Source: Aulostomus chinensis | Taxonomy: Eukaryota > Chordata > Actinopteri > Syngnathiformes > Aulostomidae | NCBI GenBank assembly: GCA_037954235.1 | Contig: JBBMOA010000021.1 | Coordinates: 3,872,501-3,936,500, forward strand | Direction: 5' to 3' | DNA: 64,000 bases | In this document: positions 12,509-22,520 of the stretch, in pieces | Layout: each line of letters opens with the position of its first letter | How positions within the stretch are numbered: position 1 is the stretch's first letter | Made by a program: the position numbers and the translations under genes | Notes under the pieces: generated by a model | Told to the model about the DNA's origin: nothing | The model's input: the letters and a program-made list of their open reading frames with translations, nothing else | Database searches by the model: none

Positions 12509-14904
12509 GACAGGAGCAGTGATGTAGCTGGCTAGTGTACTGTGGTCATTAGAGACAGTCCGCCTCCTCTGTGACTCTCCCCGAGCAGGAGAAGCTGTTG
12601 ATCTGTGATGAAACACAAACTGTTGTTGTGTTACACATAAAGAAGATCTTTAAAGTCGTTTAAAACTGGAAAATCTCACAGTAGCGTCCCCATTCAGCCA
12701 GTTAGCCGCAAAATGCGCTGCCAGCTAACGACACCGTTTCAGGATAAACAGAGAGCTGTAGGGATGGCGTATGCTAACCCACGCTAGCATCACCATGGGA
12801 TTTTCCCAGTGGATTTTGATTCTTTCTCAAAATAAGCCCCAGACAAACATTTATGATTTGATTTTTTTTTGTTTGTTTTTTTTTTTAGCAAGGTTATCTT
12901 CACTAAATAACATTAGCTTTGTGATTTTTGAGGCGTAACTTCAGTCGCTAGAAGCACAAAGCTAACGGCTACGAATGAGCTACATCTCTGGTTGCGATGT
13001 CAACGCGACAACACTTTGCACTTCCTCGGCGTTCAACGTGATGACGTTTAAAGACGAACAAAACCTCTGCAGATTTTGTTTAACAATTTGTTAGCAACTT
13101 TCATTTCTAAGCTACAAAAAACAAACTTTTGAACGTACAGGTGTGGTGGAATTTGTACCAATACTTTGTATTTATATTTGAACCATCTTTGAGGGAATGT
13201 TGCAAAGTATTACATGCGTGTATTTTCTGAGGAATATCGGACGGTTCATCGGTTCTTGGCGTCGACCCCAAAAATCCAACGCCAGTCAGATGTTTAACCA
13301 AGATACCACTGGAAAACGGCGGACTGTAGGACGAGGGGACGTTCACTCAAGCTAACTTACCTGTGGCTTGTTCTTTTGTCCCAGTGCCACCACAACGAAG
13401 CCTCATTTTAATTGTGCTTTACTGGCATTTTAAGAAGGAACAGAACTTCTGAGGACTAACGATTCTGTCACCCTCAATTAAGACCCTGAAAATAATCCCA
13501 GGACACAGCCCACTCGCTCCGCTCTCATCGCAGGTGTTTATAAAGCTGTCAAAGCCCGTCACAGCTGATGACCACGTGAAGGCGATCCTGTCAGGAGGCT
13601 GACAGAAAAAACTCGCCAGGCCAATCAGAGTGTCATTAATCCACGATGCCTGGCGCAGACTGTCAACACGACTGGAAATAGAAGACCCACAGAGAGAGAT
13701 ACGACTCGTCAAAGACACTTTTCAAGCTTTAAACGGGCACAAATACAAACCCAAACAGTATGAAATTGCAGACGTCCTGCCGGCAGGCTAAAAGTGGCCA
13801 CGGGACGGATAATGAAACTGCTGAAACGCTGCTGTCTGGAGACACAAGAGTCTGGAGAGGTGTTTAGTCTGAATCTATTTTCTCCCTCAAAGTTAAGTGG
13901 AGATGAAACACGCCAGAATTAGAACAGGCAGTGAGTGAAAGGACAGCCAGCGATGAAACCGTGAGCATTAATATTGCATTCCTGCATGAGCAAACAGATA
14001 AACACAAGGGAAAGGGACAGCAATGTAAATATGAAAGTCAATAACGGGATAAAATTTACATTATCAGCAGATACTGCGGGAAAGCAAACCCACTCTACAT
14101 GTCAAATACAAATAAAAGCCTTTGGTTTTAAAGAAAAAAAAAGAATTTAAAGCTCACTTTTGTGCAAACAGAGGAGGATTATTCATTCTCGGTCTTGGTG
14201 CACCTCCTCAAGTTGAGACGGTGACACGCAGAAAAGTTGTGCACCTGTAAATGTCGTCCCACCAGCAACACCTGGATTATAGGACCGCCATCAGTCGTGG
14301 ACAGAACCCGGTGAGAACACTCAGCAGACACCATCAGCGATGGCCGACTTTTTTGTTTTCATCATGGAGGGTAAAACAGTGATACAGGTGTTTTGGAGCT
14401 CATATGTGAAAAATAAAACACAATTTATTTATTCCCCAAAAGAAAAACCCTCAAATGATATATTTAGTGCATTGTTTCCTTGTCATCATCAGCAGCAGCA
14501 GATGAGCAAAGAGGAGACCGGAGCAAACCTGGGCCGATGGAATTATCAGATATTAGACCGATGCATAAAACCCCGTCCATACCTCCTGACACCACTGATG
14601 CTGATGTCATCACACGCCTCCCCGACGAGAGAAACCAGACTCATTCGCAGTTATCTTGAGTCCCTCCGGTACATTCATGTTGTCAAGTGCAGTGTGGAAA
14701 TAGATCATTTTTTTCTCGCAGTATCATTTATTGCCGTACGATAGTACTGGGCAGAAGCAGTACCACTGTAGTATTCTATAATGTGATACTGTGATTCCCG
14801 TCGTACAGCTACATGAGCTCATCTCTGTCCAAACCCGCCAGCGCTCATTTAAGTCATCATCCAGGCAGCAGCTCCAAATGTTTGTGCCAAGTGATTCTTG
14901 TAAA

Positions 14905-15305
14905 TTATATACTCATATGTGTGTGTATTTACATGTGTGTATATATACATGTGTGTATATTTACATACGTGTTTTTACATATGTGTGTATATATACACAC
15001 GTGTGTATATTTTCACGTGTATATATAAATATATGTATTTAAATATACACATGTTTATGTATACGTATATGTGTGTGTATATACATATGTGGGTAGATAT
15101 AATGAGTATATATACACATATATACATTTGTACATATACACATATGTATAAATATACAAATGTATATATACACTTACACATGTATATATACACATATTAC
15201 ATATATACACATTATATACCTCAACATATATATGCTTTATTGTTGATACATACATACAAATATGTATACATGTATACACATATACACACACACACAAACA
15301 CACAG
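14905..15305. repeat. Compound alternating purine-pyrimidine microsatellite with strand switch
   Basis: About 400 bp built from TATG/TGTG/TATA units in the left half and CATA/CACA/TATA units in the right half (for example GTGTGTATATATACATGTGT near 14920-14950 against ACACATATACACACACAC near 15278-15297). It is imperfect throughout. It produces Tyr/Ile/Cys/Val-rich ORFs on both strands that are not genes. Confidence 0.95.
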
Positions 15306-15453
15306 AGTGTATATAATGCAGTATGAACCCTGGAAACTAAACTTGCTGTGGATGCTCCATGTGTCATCACTGCTGGTCATATAAAAGCTTTTATACTTCA
15401 TCTCTACTGATTCTACATGTTGACAGAGCCAGATGTGTTGGGAACTAGAGCCG

Positions 15454-15454
<1 letters not shown>

Positions 15455-15511
<57 letters not shown>
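15455..15511 (+). repeat. (CA)n microsatellite
   Basis: Twenty-eight perfect CA units. On the dpp sense strand this is a (UG)n tract within intron 1. Confidence 0.98.
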
Positions 15512-15514
<3 letters not shown>

Positions 15515-15653
15515 GAGGCTCCCATGGTTTCAGTGGAAAGACTCAATCACAAAGTCCCCTTTTTCCTCTCTTTCCTCCCACATCCACATATCCAGCTTTT
15601 CTCTCCCGACCTTCCTTTTATCCTCCCTTTCTCTCCACCTCCACTACTCCCAG

Positions 15654-15684
<31 letters not shown>

Positions 15685-15690
15685 ACACAC
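15654..15690 (+). repeat. (C)17 followed by (CA)10
   Basis: Compound tract. The dpp sense strand reads (TG)10 then G17. Confidence 0.97.
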
Positions 15691-15870
15691 TCCACCACCT
15701 CATCCTCCTCTCCCTGTTGACTCCGGTGCATTCACACAGAAGCAGCCTTTGTATAATGTGGGTCACAACACGCATGACACTCAGGTAACTGGTGCTGGAA
15801 CCCTGAATCACGCCGAGGCGTTGGACGTCCAACTGTCCTCCAGCTTTCTTTACCTGAGAAAATTTACCTG

Positions 15871-15882
15871 CCCCCCCCCACC

Positions 15883-15915
<33 letters not shown>

Positions 15916-15925
15916 ACACACCCAC
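15871..15925 (+). repeat. C-rich plus (CA)n compound tract
   Basis: C9-A-C5, then about 14 CA units with CCCACA variants. On the dpp sense strand it begins about 155 nt after the splice donor. Confidence 0.97.
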
Positions 15926-16078
15926 GGTGAGGACGAACAAACAAACATGGACAGCCTCCCTGTTCAACTACTGTCAGCACCCAGCACACACGAGCCAAAT
16001 AAATGCGACATCCTCAAAGGGAAGCTTGCAAACATGCAGCCGGCACCGACTGCGTCCTCCAAGCAGCAACTTTCTTAC

Positions 16079-16135
16079 CTTCCCTCCCTTGGAGCATCTC
16101 CGGTACGCGTTAGTGGCTCCCGCGGTTTGGTTCAT
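16079..16135 (-). CDS. dpp6: First coding exon of a DPP6/DPP10-type Kv4 auxiliary subunit, short 'a' isoform N-terminus
   Basis: Seen: on the minus strand a strong start context (TTCACCATGA) opens 19 codons, MNQTAGATNAYRRCSKGGK, ending exactly at a consensus donor GGGAAG|GTAAGAAA in phase 0. Known: DPP6 and DPP10 are catalytically dead dipeptidyl-peptidase-like type II membrane proteins that partner Kv4 (A-type) potassium channels in neurons. Each gene has several alternative first exons, and the 'a' isoforms share an N-terminus beginning MNQTA, about 20 residues long with one Cys near position 13, which speeds channel inactivation. Here MNQTA, the Cys (residue 14) and a Lys-terminated end are all kept. 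MNQTAG and the KGGK end look closer to DPP6a than DPP10a as I recall them, but the paralogue is not certain. The transmembrane and ectodomain exons are not visible and should lie left of the window, after a long intron 1. Confidence 0.75.
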
Positions 16136-16146
16136 GGTGAAAACTT

Positions 16147-16232
16147 CTGTAAATGAAGTATAAAGTCATTCAGCTTCTGTCAAACTTGAAGCCCGAGCAG
16201 ACCCACGCGTGGAGCCCCGGGGTTCGGTTTAC
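16147..16232 (-). other. Possible 86-bp intron in the dpp 5'UTR
   Basis: Eleven bases upstream of the start codon on the minus strand is a good acceptor (pyrimidine-rich, ending CTTCATTTACAG|AAG). A matching donor GGGCAG|GTAAAC sits at 16232. The resulting intron would be 86 bp, within the range of small teleost introns. Either site could be fortuitous, and the start codon would be unaffected. Confidence 0.3.
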
Positions 16233-16393
16233 CTGCCCGTCTTGGCTGTCGCTCCTCGTTCTCGGCGCGCAGGGGAACAACAACCTTGTTAGAGACGCAC
16301 GTTGATTGTCCAAATGTTTCCGGTTTAGAAAACTCGCGCTAAACTTTGCCAATTAACTCAATGAAAGACCTGCTTTATTGCTTATTTTGTTTA

Positions 16394-16401
16394 TTTTTAT
16401 A
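16394..16401 (-). promoter_or_regulatory. TATA-like box
   Basis: TATAAAAA on the minus strand, about 260 bp upstream of the dpp start codon. The surroundings are AT-rich, so chance occurrence is possible. CpG-type promoters often lack a functional TATA box. Confidence 0.25.
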
Positions 16402-16506
16402 TCTATCCGATGCAATTAAATCCACATAGTCCAGGTTGGCTTGGAGCACGACGCTAACCTGCACGGGCTTACAGTCGGAGCCGTGTGTGTGAGTGAGTGC
16501 AGCAAT

Positions 16507-16518
16507 TGCGCAAGCGCA
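16507..16518. promoter_or_regulatory. NRF1-like palindromic site
   Basis: TGCGCAAGCGCA differs at one position from the NRF1 consensus palindrome. NRF1 sites are typical of vertebrate CpG-island promoters, and this one sits about 370 bp upstream of the dpp start codon. Its use is inferred. Confidence 0.4.
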
Positions 16519-16566
16519 GCGGGGATGTCAGCTTTGACTGCTCGGTGGAGGAAGGAGGCTGTCAAC

Positions 16567-16589
16567 GCTGCTGCTGCTGCTGCTGCTGC
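16567..16589 (+). repeat. (GCT)n / (AGC)n trinucleotide repeat
   Basis: Nearly eight perfect GCT units. It creates a poly-Ala run in a chance plus-strand ORF. On the dpp sense strand it reads as CAG repeats upstream of the inferred TSS. Confidence 0.9.
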
Positions 16590-17044
16590 CGGCCGCCCAC
16601 CACCGCCCCGGACTGCCCAGGTACTGCTTCACCCACTGGAAACAGACCGTGGAGATGAGTTTGTTTCACATAAATGCAAAGTAAACAATCAATTCAGTTA
16701 CTCAAAGCACCCGAGAGGCGTTTTTTTTCAGGGTACATTTAGGCTAATTGCTATTTCACTTTGTAAGCTAGGCTACCTCACCTCCGCTGCGTTCGGGGAA
16801 ATCTGTCTTAATTTCTCTAAGCTACTTTTATCTGTCAGTTTGAGGTGTGGGATGATTTTTTTTTTTTTACACAACAACCTTTTAGAGTAACATTTGAAGC
16901 CTGTGGGTCCTGAACTTTTGGCCTTTTGTCTACCTAAAAGGAAAATTTAAGCTAGTTGGAATTTTTTTTCCACCCTTATTCAACAAGCACCTTGAACACA
17001 CCGTGAGATGGGCCTTCCTCTCGTCCCCACGCTTTGATTTCAAT

Positions 17045-17067
17045 GGGGGGGGGGGGGGGGGGGGGGG
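17045..17067 (+). repeat. Poly-G tract (23)
   Basis: Twenty-three consecutive G, the longest mononucleotide G run in the window. Confidence 0.96.
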
Positions 17068-18263
17068 TTGTCATAACTTGACCCCAGGGCATTGATTAAT
17101 TTGTGGCCAAGGGATACAACTTGTTCAAACAGTTTCATTAATTTGTTGCCACGAGTTGTTACTTGCTCCCACACTCTAGGGGTTCCTTAAATAAAACACA
17201 GGGGGCTAAAACCGAGTGGAGGCAGGTTCTATTTCTACCAGTCAGCGGTTCCAACAAATAGTGAACCTCTTACTCCTCTTGCGGTGTCATTTAATTTCTC
17301 CAAAGATTTTTTTTTTTATTTTTTTTTTAATTGAGATACTATTTAGTTTGAGTTTGAATCATCCTACGACCCCTTGGATCGATCCGGTGTTCCCGTGGAC
17401 GAAACTACGACACGAACATGTTGCTTTACACTCTTCAGGTGTCATCATCTGGTGACGTCGCATATGATCATAAATCAGAGGAACCAAACCTTTGTTTCTT
17501 TATTTGTTATTTTGACAATGGAAACTGCATTTTGTCGCCAACTCTTGTGCGCATGAATTCGATTCCCACGCAGCGTCCACGCTCGTTAAGTTCCGTATCA
17601 GTACCTTTACTGAAGTGAAGAATCTGGAGTCCCGCTCTCCTCACAAATGACGGAGTGACCCGCAATAAATCAGATGTACCACGGCTGACACCGACGATTA
17701 GAGGTGACAAATTAATTGTGACATTCACAATCATTATCTCAACACGAGGAAGCGAATTTGTTTAGCTTCACTAAAAGCATATTAAGCGAATGTCGAGAGG
17801 GCACACGTTCACCGAGCTGTGACAATTAGATGGACAGCCAGAGGAGTGCTGAGCCGTGGCTCAGTCACTCCCTTTGAAACGGATCGGCGGCGTTCGAGAG
17901 GAATCAACAAATAGAGATGGGGTTTTTTTTTTCCGTCTTAAATGAGCCGTAGACAGGTGGACCCTGCATCGCCCCCGACTCGAACAGCTTAAAGTTCATT
18001 GATTTCTTTGGAGCCCCGTTCATTTTGTCGATGGCGGCGGGTCACCCTGTCTAAGACATCCATCGTGAAGCAGCCGTTATGTGTTGAGACCTGGTGATTG
18101 TGAAGGCCGTGTCCTGCTCAACCAACCATTCTTGTACAAGGAGGCGTCACTGCTTCATACAAACTATCGCTGGTCTAACATGGAGGACACGGGCGTTCGG
18201 AAGGATGTTGACAATCCTCCAGATGAGCTAGATTGTCCTCTTTATTTGGAAAAAAAAAAACCT

Positions 18264-18280
18264 TGACGTCACTATATAGA
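18264..18280 (+). promoter_or_regulatory. Perfect CRE beside a TATATA motif
   Basis: TGACGTCA at 18264-18271 is followed one base later by TATATAGA. The pair resembles a compact cAMP-responsive core promoter reading rightward, but no transcript or exon is visible downstream. The evidence is motif-only. Confidence 0.25.
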
Positions 18281-18625
18281 CGCAGCAGGGGTTCTTTTCA
18301 ACTGGAGGGGGCGCCAAAGTCATCAAAAACAGATGATTCATCATTTCTTACCTGCACCTGCAGAAAGCATTGCGCTGTCATTGGTAAACTGTTCTCGTAA
18401 TTGTGAGCCAGACTCTGAGACATTTGTTGCAGACAGGTATTGTTTTGCCCTGAATAAAGGAGAATACACTGTACTGAAGGCTCGGGGTGACAAATGACCA
18501 GCGATCTGCGGCTGCCGCGCACCAGCCAGCGAACCGGCACACTAGTGCTGAGTAGAAGGGGCAAGATGTGCCATCAAGATAATGGAAAGGCCCTTAAACA
18601 AGTTTTTTTTTTCTATGTAAACATT

Positions 18626-18648
18626 ACACACACACACACACACACACC
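18626..18648 (+). repeat. (CA)n microsatellite
   Basis: About eleven CA units after ACATTA. Confidence 0.95.
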
Positions 18649-18851
18649 AGCACTGTCGCATTATAAAACATCATTATTCCAGTCATTGTCCACCATGTAG
18701 TCTACTTACCTAAATGCTAACCAGCAAATGTTGAGTACCTCAAAGGTTTATGTTAGGAGTGTAAAGTATCACTCATCAACCTTTAGAAACTGTTGGATGC
18801 TAACTTGCATATTTTGGGCAATTTGATTAAATTATCATGGTTAGCATTTAT

Positions 18852-19221
18852 GGCGGCACGGTGGAGCAGTGGTCAGCACTGTGGCCTCCCAGCAAGAAGG
18901 TTCCGGGTTGGATCCCCGGCTGGAGCACAGGATCTTTCTGTGTGAGTCTTCATGTTCTCCCTGTTCCTGCTGGGTTCTCTCCGGTACTCCAGCTTCCTCC
19001 CACAGTCCAAAGACATCAAGAGGGACCAGGTTAATCCAGACTCTAAATTGACCGTAGGTGTGACTGTGAGAGCCAATGGTTGTCTGTCTATATGTGTTGG
19101 CCCTGTGATGGACTGGTGACCTGTCCAGGGTGAACCCTGCCTCTCACCTGAAGGCTGCTGGGATAGGCTCCACCCCCGTGATCCTTAACAGGATAAGTGG
19201 AAGAGGATGGACGGATGGATG
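18852..19221 (+). mobile_element. tRNA-derived SINE, full length with target-site duplication
   Basis: Starts GGCGGCACGGTGGAGCAGTGG (box A-like). It has a box B-like GGTTCCGGGTTGGATCCCC, the conserved core, GGGATAGGCTCCACCCC and the tail GATGGACGGATGGATG. It is flanked by 13-bp direct repeats, GGTTAGCATTTAT at 18839-18851 and GGTTAGCGTTTAT at 19222-19234 (one mismatch), which shows retrotransposition. Confidence 0.93.
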
Positions 19222-19234
19222 GGTTAGCGTTTAT

Positions 19235-22200
19235 GAGCGTAACCCTATAAATGTGTAATATACCAGTGACTGCGGACTGATTTGGAAAATATTGGAGCAG
19301 TTTCCTCAGTTTTTGAGGACAATTAGGCCATTTGGCGTATTTTTTCCTCATTTTAAAAAAATTGCCAATTAGACAAATGTTGATATTTCAACCCCGCAGT
19401 TTTGCATCATGCTGGAAGATTTTTGAATCAGATGAGCTGAAGTGTCGTAGCGCTACATTTGAAGTGTTGTATTGGACAGCCAAATCCAAGTCAACCCTGA
19501 GTGTGTCGCTGAACGACAGCTCGGTGGAAGCGCTGCCAGTTGATGCTCCAGCCATGACTGTGTCAAGGATCTGAGACCTCTGTTCTTACAGTTTCAGGGC
19601 ATCTGTCTCTCCCGTTGACAGAATCAATCATCAGCCCATCAGTCAGCCTGGGAGTCAGCTGGTTTATATGTGCACTGTCCTGACCCACTCTGACAGGTAA
19701 GAATATCTGAGACTCGTCTTCACCTCTACACTTGAGCCACGCTGTCGTTTCCAAGGTTAACTCTGACCTATAGAGCATCTCGGAGGGAGGCTTCAGTTCC
19801 TCGTTAATTAGCTTCACCTCCTGCATTTCCATCAGGAGCTCAAGCCGAGAGACACCAGTGAAAACTTGAACTAAATGATCTGAGAGCTCATGCTGAAGCT
19901 TAACTTGAAGCCAAGTCAAGGAGCTGCACCTTCCACTGACGTACAGTATTCCGATTCCCTCCGGTAAATAAGAACCTCAATTATTGACTGCAGCAGTCCT
20001 GATGTTTTCCTGTGTGTTGAAATTGGTGTAAAACCACAGCATCTGAGTAAGCTGTTCCCCCAAAAAAGCATTTAAACCTATATCTTACCGTACTTGTTTT
20101 ATGAAGAGAATTTGATTGAGCTGAGAGCTCATATTAAATATCTGTAGGAACACGCCGAAAGCTATTTAAACAGTCAAAAGAGCTGCGGTTTGCTCAAAGA
20201 GTTAAAAAAAAAAAAAAAAAAAAAAACACTTCCAGATAAGCGAGCAGTTGAACTAATCAGATGTGTGAGATATGCAGCAGCGAACCTCACACGTCGGAGG
20301 AGGAGCACGGCAGTGTGGTGGAGGCTTGTTAAGATCAGCTTGGGGTCTGTTCCCATCAGCATGGCACGCGAATTGAATGGAGCACTAAATTAAACAAAAT
20401 TATGATTATTTATTTGTACACTTCATTTTGTCATGCACAGTGTCAGAACGTTTGGAATGCACAAACATGGTTTGAGATTGTGCTAAAACTGTAAAAATCT
20501 ACTGAACTATTACCCAGAGAGGTCAATAATGTAAGAATTTCCTGGTGTTAGCTTCTTAGGGCTAACGTCTCTCCAGGCGGAATACTACATCATTTAGGTC
20601 GAGATTCATAAAAGATCATCCTGTATGATATTGACATCCCACATACTTGCAAGGCCCTCTACAGGAATTCTATAACTCCAGCTGAAACGGCATTTTCTGA
20701 TGGATTTGTGAAACAAGATAAAGAGGCGAGAAATAGAGTTCGGAGGCTGAACGTCAGTGTGTCCAGAGCGAGTCATACCATGACATTCGGGGAGCTGCTG
20801 AAGGTGTGAGCCACCTTGACAGCAGTATCCGTCGGGGAGATGAAGCCCTTTCTCTGCGTGTGAAAGAGTCTTCTGTGAACATCTTGCTCATTACCTAAAG
20901 CTGCATATATTCCACGTTCCTCAACATGAATGCATTCTGGCCAGCGAGTCCGTAACCGCGGTGTTCCGGGGACGGAGGAGTGGGATTTAGGAGGTGAACA
21001 GATACTGATGTGCAGTTTTGCAGGAGGCAGTTTTTCTGCCAATTGCACCACCATTAAACAGAGGGACCAAAAAAGCATGTGTTAAACTTACGATTGACGT
21101 GAATGTTTTCGTTCGTAGGAGGCACTGCGAAGAACAGAGGATTGCTATCCCACACAAATTTGTGCTGCTGGGTAAATATGGCCCTTGGTGACGAGCAGCA
21201 GATAAGAGGCTCGGGTTCCTCCTGGTATCTGAGACCTTAGCTTTCTGAGCTCTTGTCAGCATGAATGCCCCTTTCCTCTTCTTTCTGCCCGCCGTCATGA
21301 TTTCTGTCGTGAGAAGTTCAGGATGAAAGCGGCACCATTCTGCTTGTCACAAATCAATGTGCCATGAAAATGATGTTGAAACTGTTAGTTGAGGCTAAAA
21401 TCCTGCATAATGTTGCTTATGTAAAATCATTTATGATAAAATGAGCAGACCCACAGCAAAATTTAATGGGTTTCTCGACATATTCAGCCCACACAGCTCT
21501 AAATAGAACACGATTGAAACTATAGAAACTGCAGCTACTACAAAGATTAAGAAACTATACAGAGCTTGAAGTCAGTGGAAGGTAGGTAAACTTTATTTAT
21601 GTAAGACATCTCACTGAGAGCTGAGAAAGCCGGTGCAGAAGAAGCACAAATCATTTAACTCATGGAGCAAAAGAATCCATCTCGCATGACATTGAGATTT
21701 TAAATAAATCAAGATTTTGGAATATCTTTGTTTATATTTGTTTTTGCTGGGATCTGGCATCCCTGTTGGTAGAGGTAGAAACAACATGGAAGTAGCACAA
21801 AAGGTACTTCAGTATTAAATATTAACCAAGAATGAAATGTCGGAAGGGAAAATTCTGTCTGTTGTACCTTCATTAGAAGTGAGTGGCTCTCATCCGGGAA
21901 ACTTCTGTCTGTCTCACCACAGAGGAGATGATCTTGATTCGCTAACCTTTTGGTATGCAGGTCCGCAGAGATTCGTGTCTGCACTCCTCACTCCTACAGT
22001 ATATTGTGAATGTTAATGCAGGGTGCTGCCTTCTGAGTCGCTGTAACCAGATAATGGATTTATGCATAATAATGTTTGGTGGAGATAATCTCATTTTGGA
22101 GGATGCCCTTTTTTCCCTGATAGCATCGTAATGTTATTAAAGATGCTCTCCCTACTTCTTCAAACTTTAGGCAATAATATGTTTGCAGATTCCTGAGAGC

Positions 22201-22420
22201 AGATGATCAAATGAGCGAGATTTGAAATGTTGTAGATGGTGTAGATAATTGTTTTTGTCATTATTATTATTTTGCTTTTTTTTTAAATTATTGGTGATTT
22301 TCCTGAAATGGATACAATGCATTTCTGATGGAAGTCGCTATATAGAATCATTTCATGGAAATTAATGACTGGGGTTTTGATCATATGGACATAAAATACT
22401 TTATGGTAGTGTTGTAGTCA
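19235..22420. other. No gene seen; poly-A tract at 20204-20226
   Basis: Unique-looking intergenic sequence with a 23-A run that is not attached to a recognisable retroelement. No splice-consistent coding frame is seen. Confidence 0.4.
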
Positions 22421-22424
22421 AGAT

Positions 22425-22520
22425 CACCTCAAGACTGCAGTGTAACAAGACCAAGACCAAGACTTTGAGAAGTCAAGACCGAGCCGAGACCTGAGCCAGG
22501 AGACGGTCTCTATACGGGTC
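22425..22520 (-). repeat. Fragment of a teleost interspersed repeat with AAGACC units
   Basis: Contains GACCAAGACCAAGACTTTGA, then CAAGACCGAGCCGAGACC, a composition I recognise from a dispersed fish repeat. The boundaries are approximate and the class is unknown. Confidence 0.4.

Larger units (their letters stand above)
5236..14904. other. Gene-free inferred intron; poly-G and poly-A tracts, possible conserved blocks
   Basis: Mostly unique sequence. It holds a 16-G run (6169-6184), an 18-A run (12491-12508), and a low-repeat block at 10440-10930 with homeodomain-like motifs. No ORF here shows a recognisable protein family or paired splice sites. The longest frames (for example 9414-9873 and 14340-14744) have unstructured, non-conserved-looking composition. 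Confidence 0.4.
16233..16640 (-). promoter_or_regulatory. Candidate promoter and 5'UTR of the dpp 'a' transcript
   Basis: This is the most CG-rich stretch in the left part of the window. It has clustered CpGs (for example CGTTCTCGGCGCGCAGG near 16258-16274), an NRF1-like palindrome TGCGCAAGCGCA at 16507-16518 (one change from the consensus TGCGCATGCGCA), a CCAAT box on the plus strand at 16349-16353, and a minus-strand TATAAAAA at 16401-16394. If the TATA-like box is used, transcription would begin near 16365 and give a 5'UTR of about 230 nt. The (CTG)n tract at 16567-16589 lies at its outer edge. Confidence 0.45.
16641..18838. other. Upstream of the dpp promoter; no gene seen
   Basis: Contains a 23-G run, T-rich stretches, a perfect CRE next to a TATATA motif (18264-18280), and a (CA)n at 18626-18648. 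No coding exon is recognised. Confidence 0.4.

Noticed and set aside
14919..15326. Tyr/Ile/Cys/Val-rich ORFs on both strands
   Set aside because: Products of the alternating TATG/CATA microsatellite, open in several frames at once.
15524..16156. 210-residue plus-strand ORF, the longest in the window
   Set aside because: It runs through (CA)n and poly-C tracts (His-Thr and Pro runs), has no conserved domain, and overlaps the dpp exon in antisense.
16441..16890. 149-residue plus-strand ORF with a poly-Ala run
   Set aside because: The poly-Ala comes from the GCT repeat in the dpp promoter region. Nothing else in it resembles a known protein.
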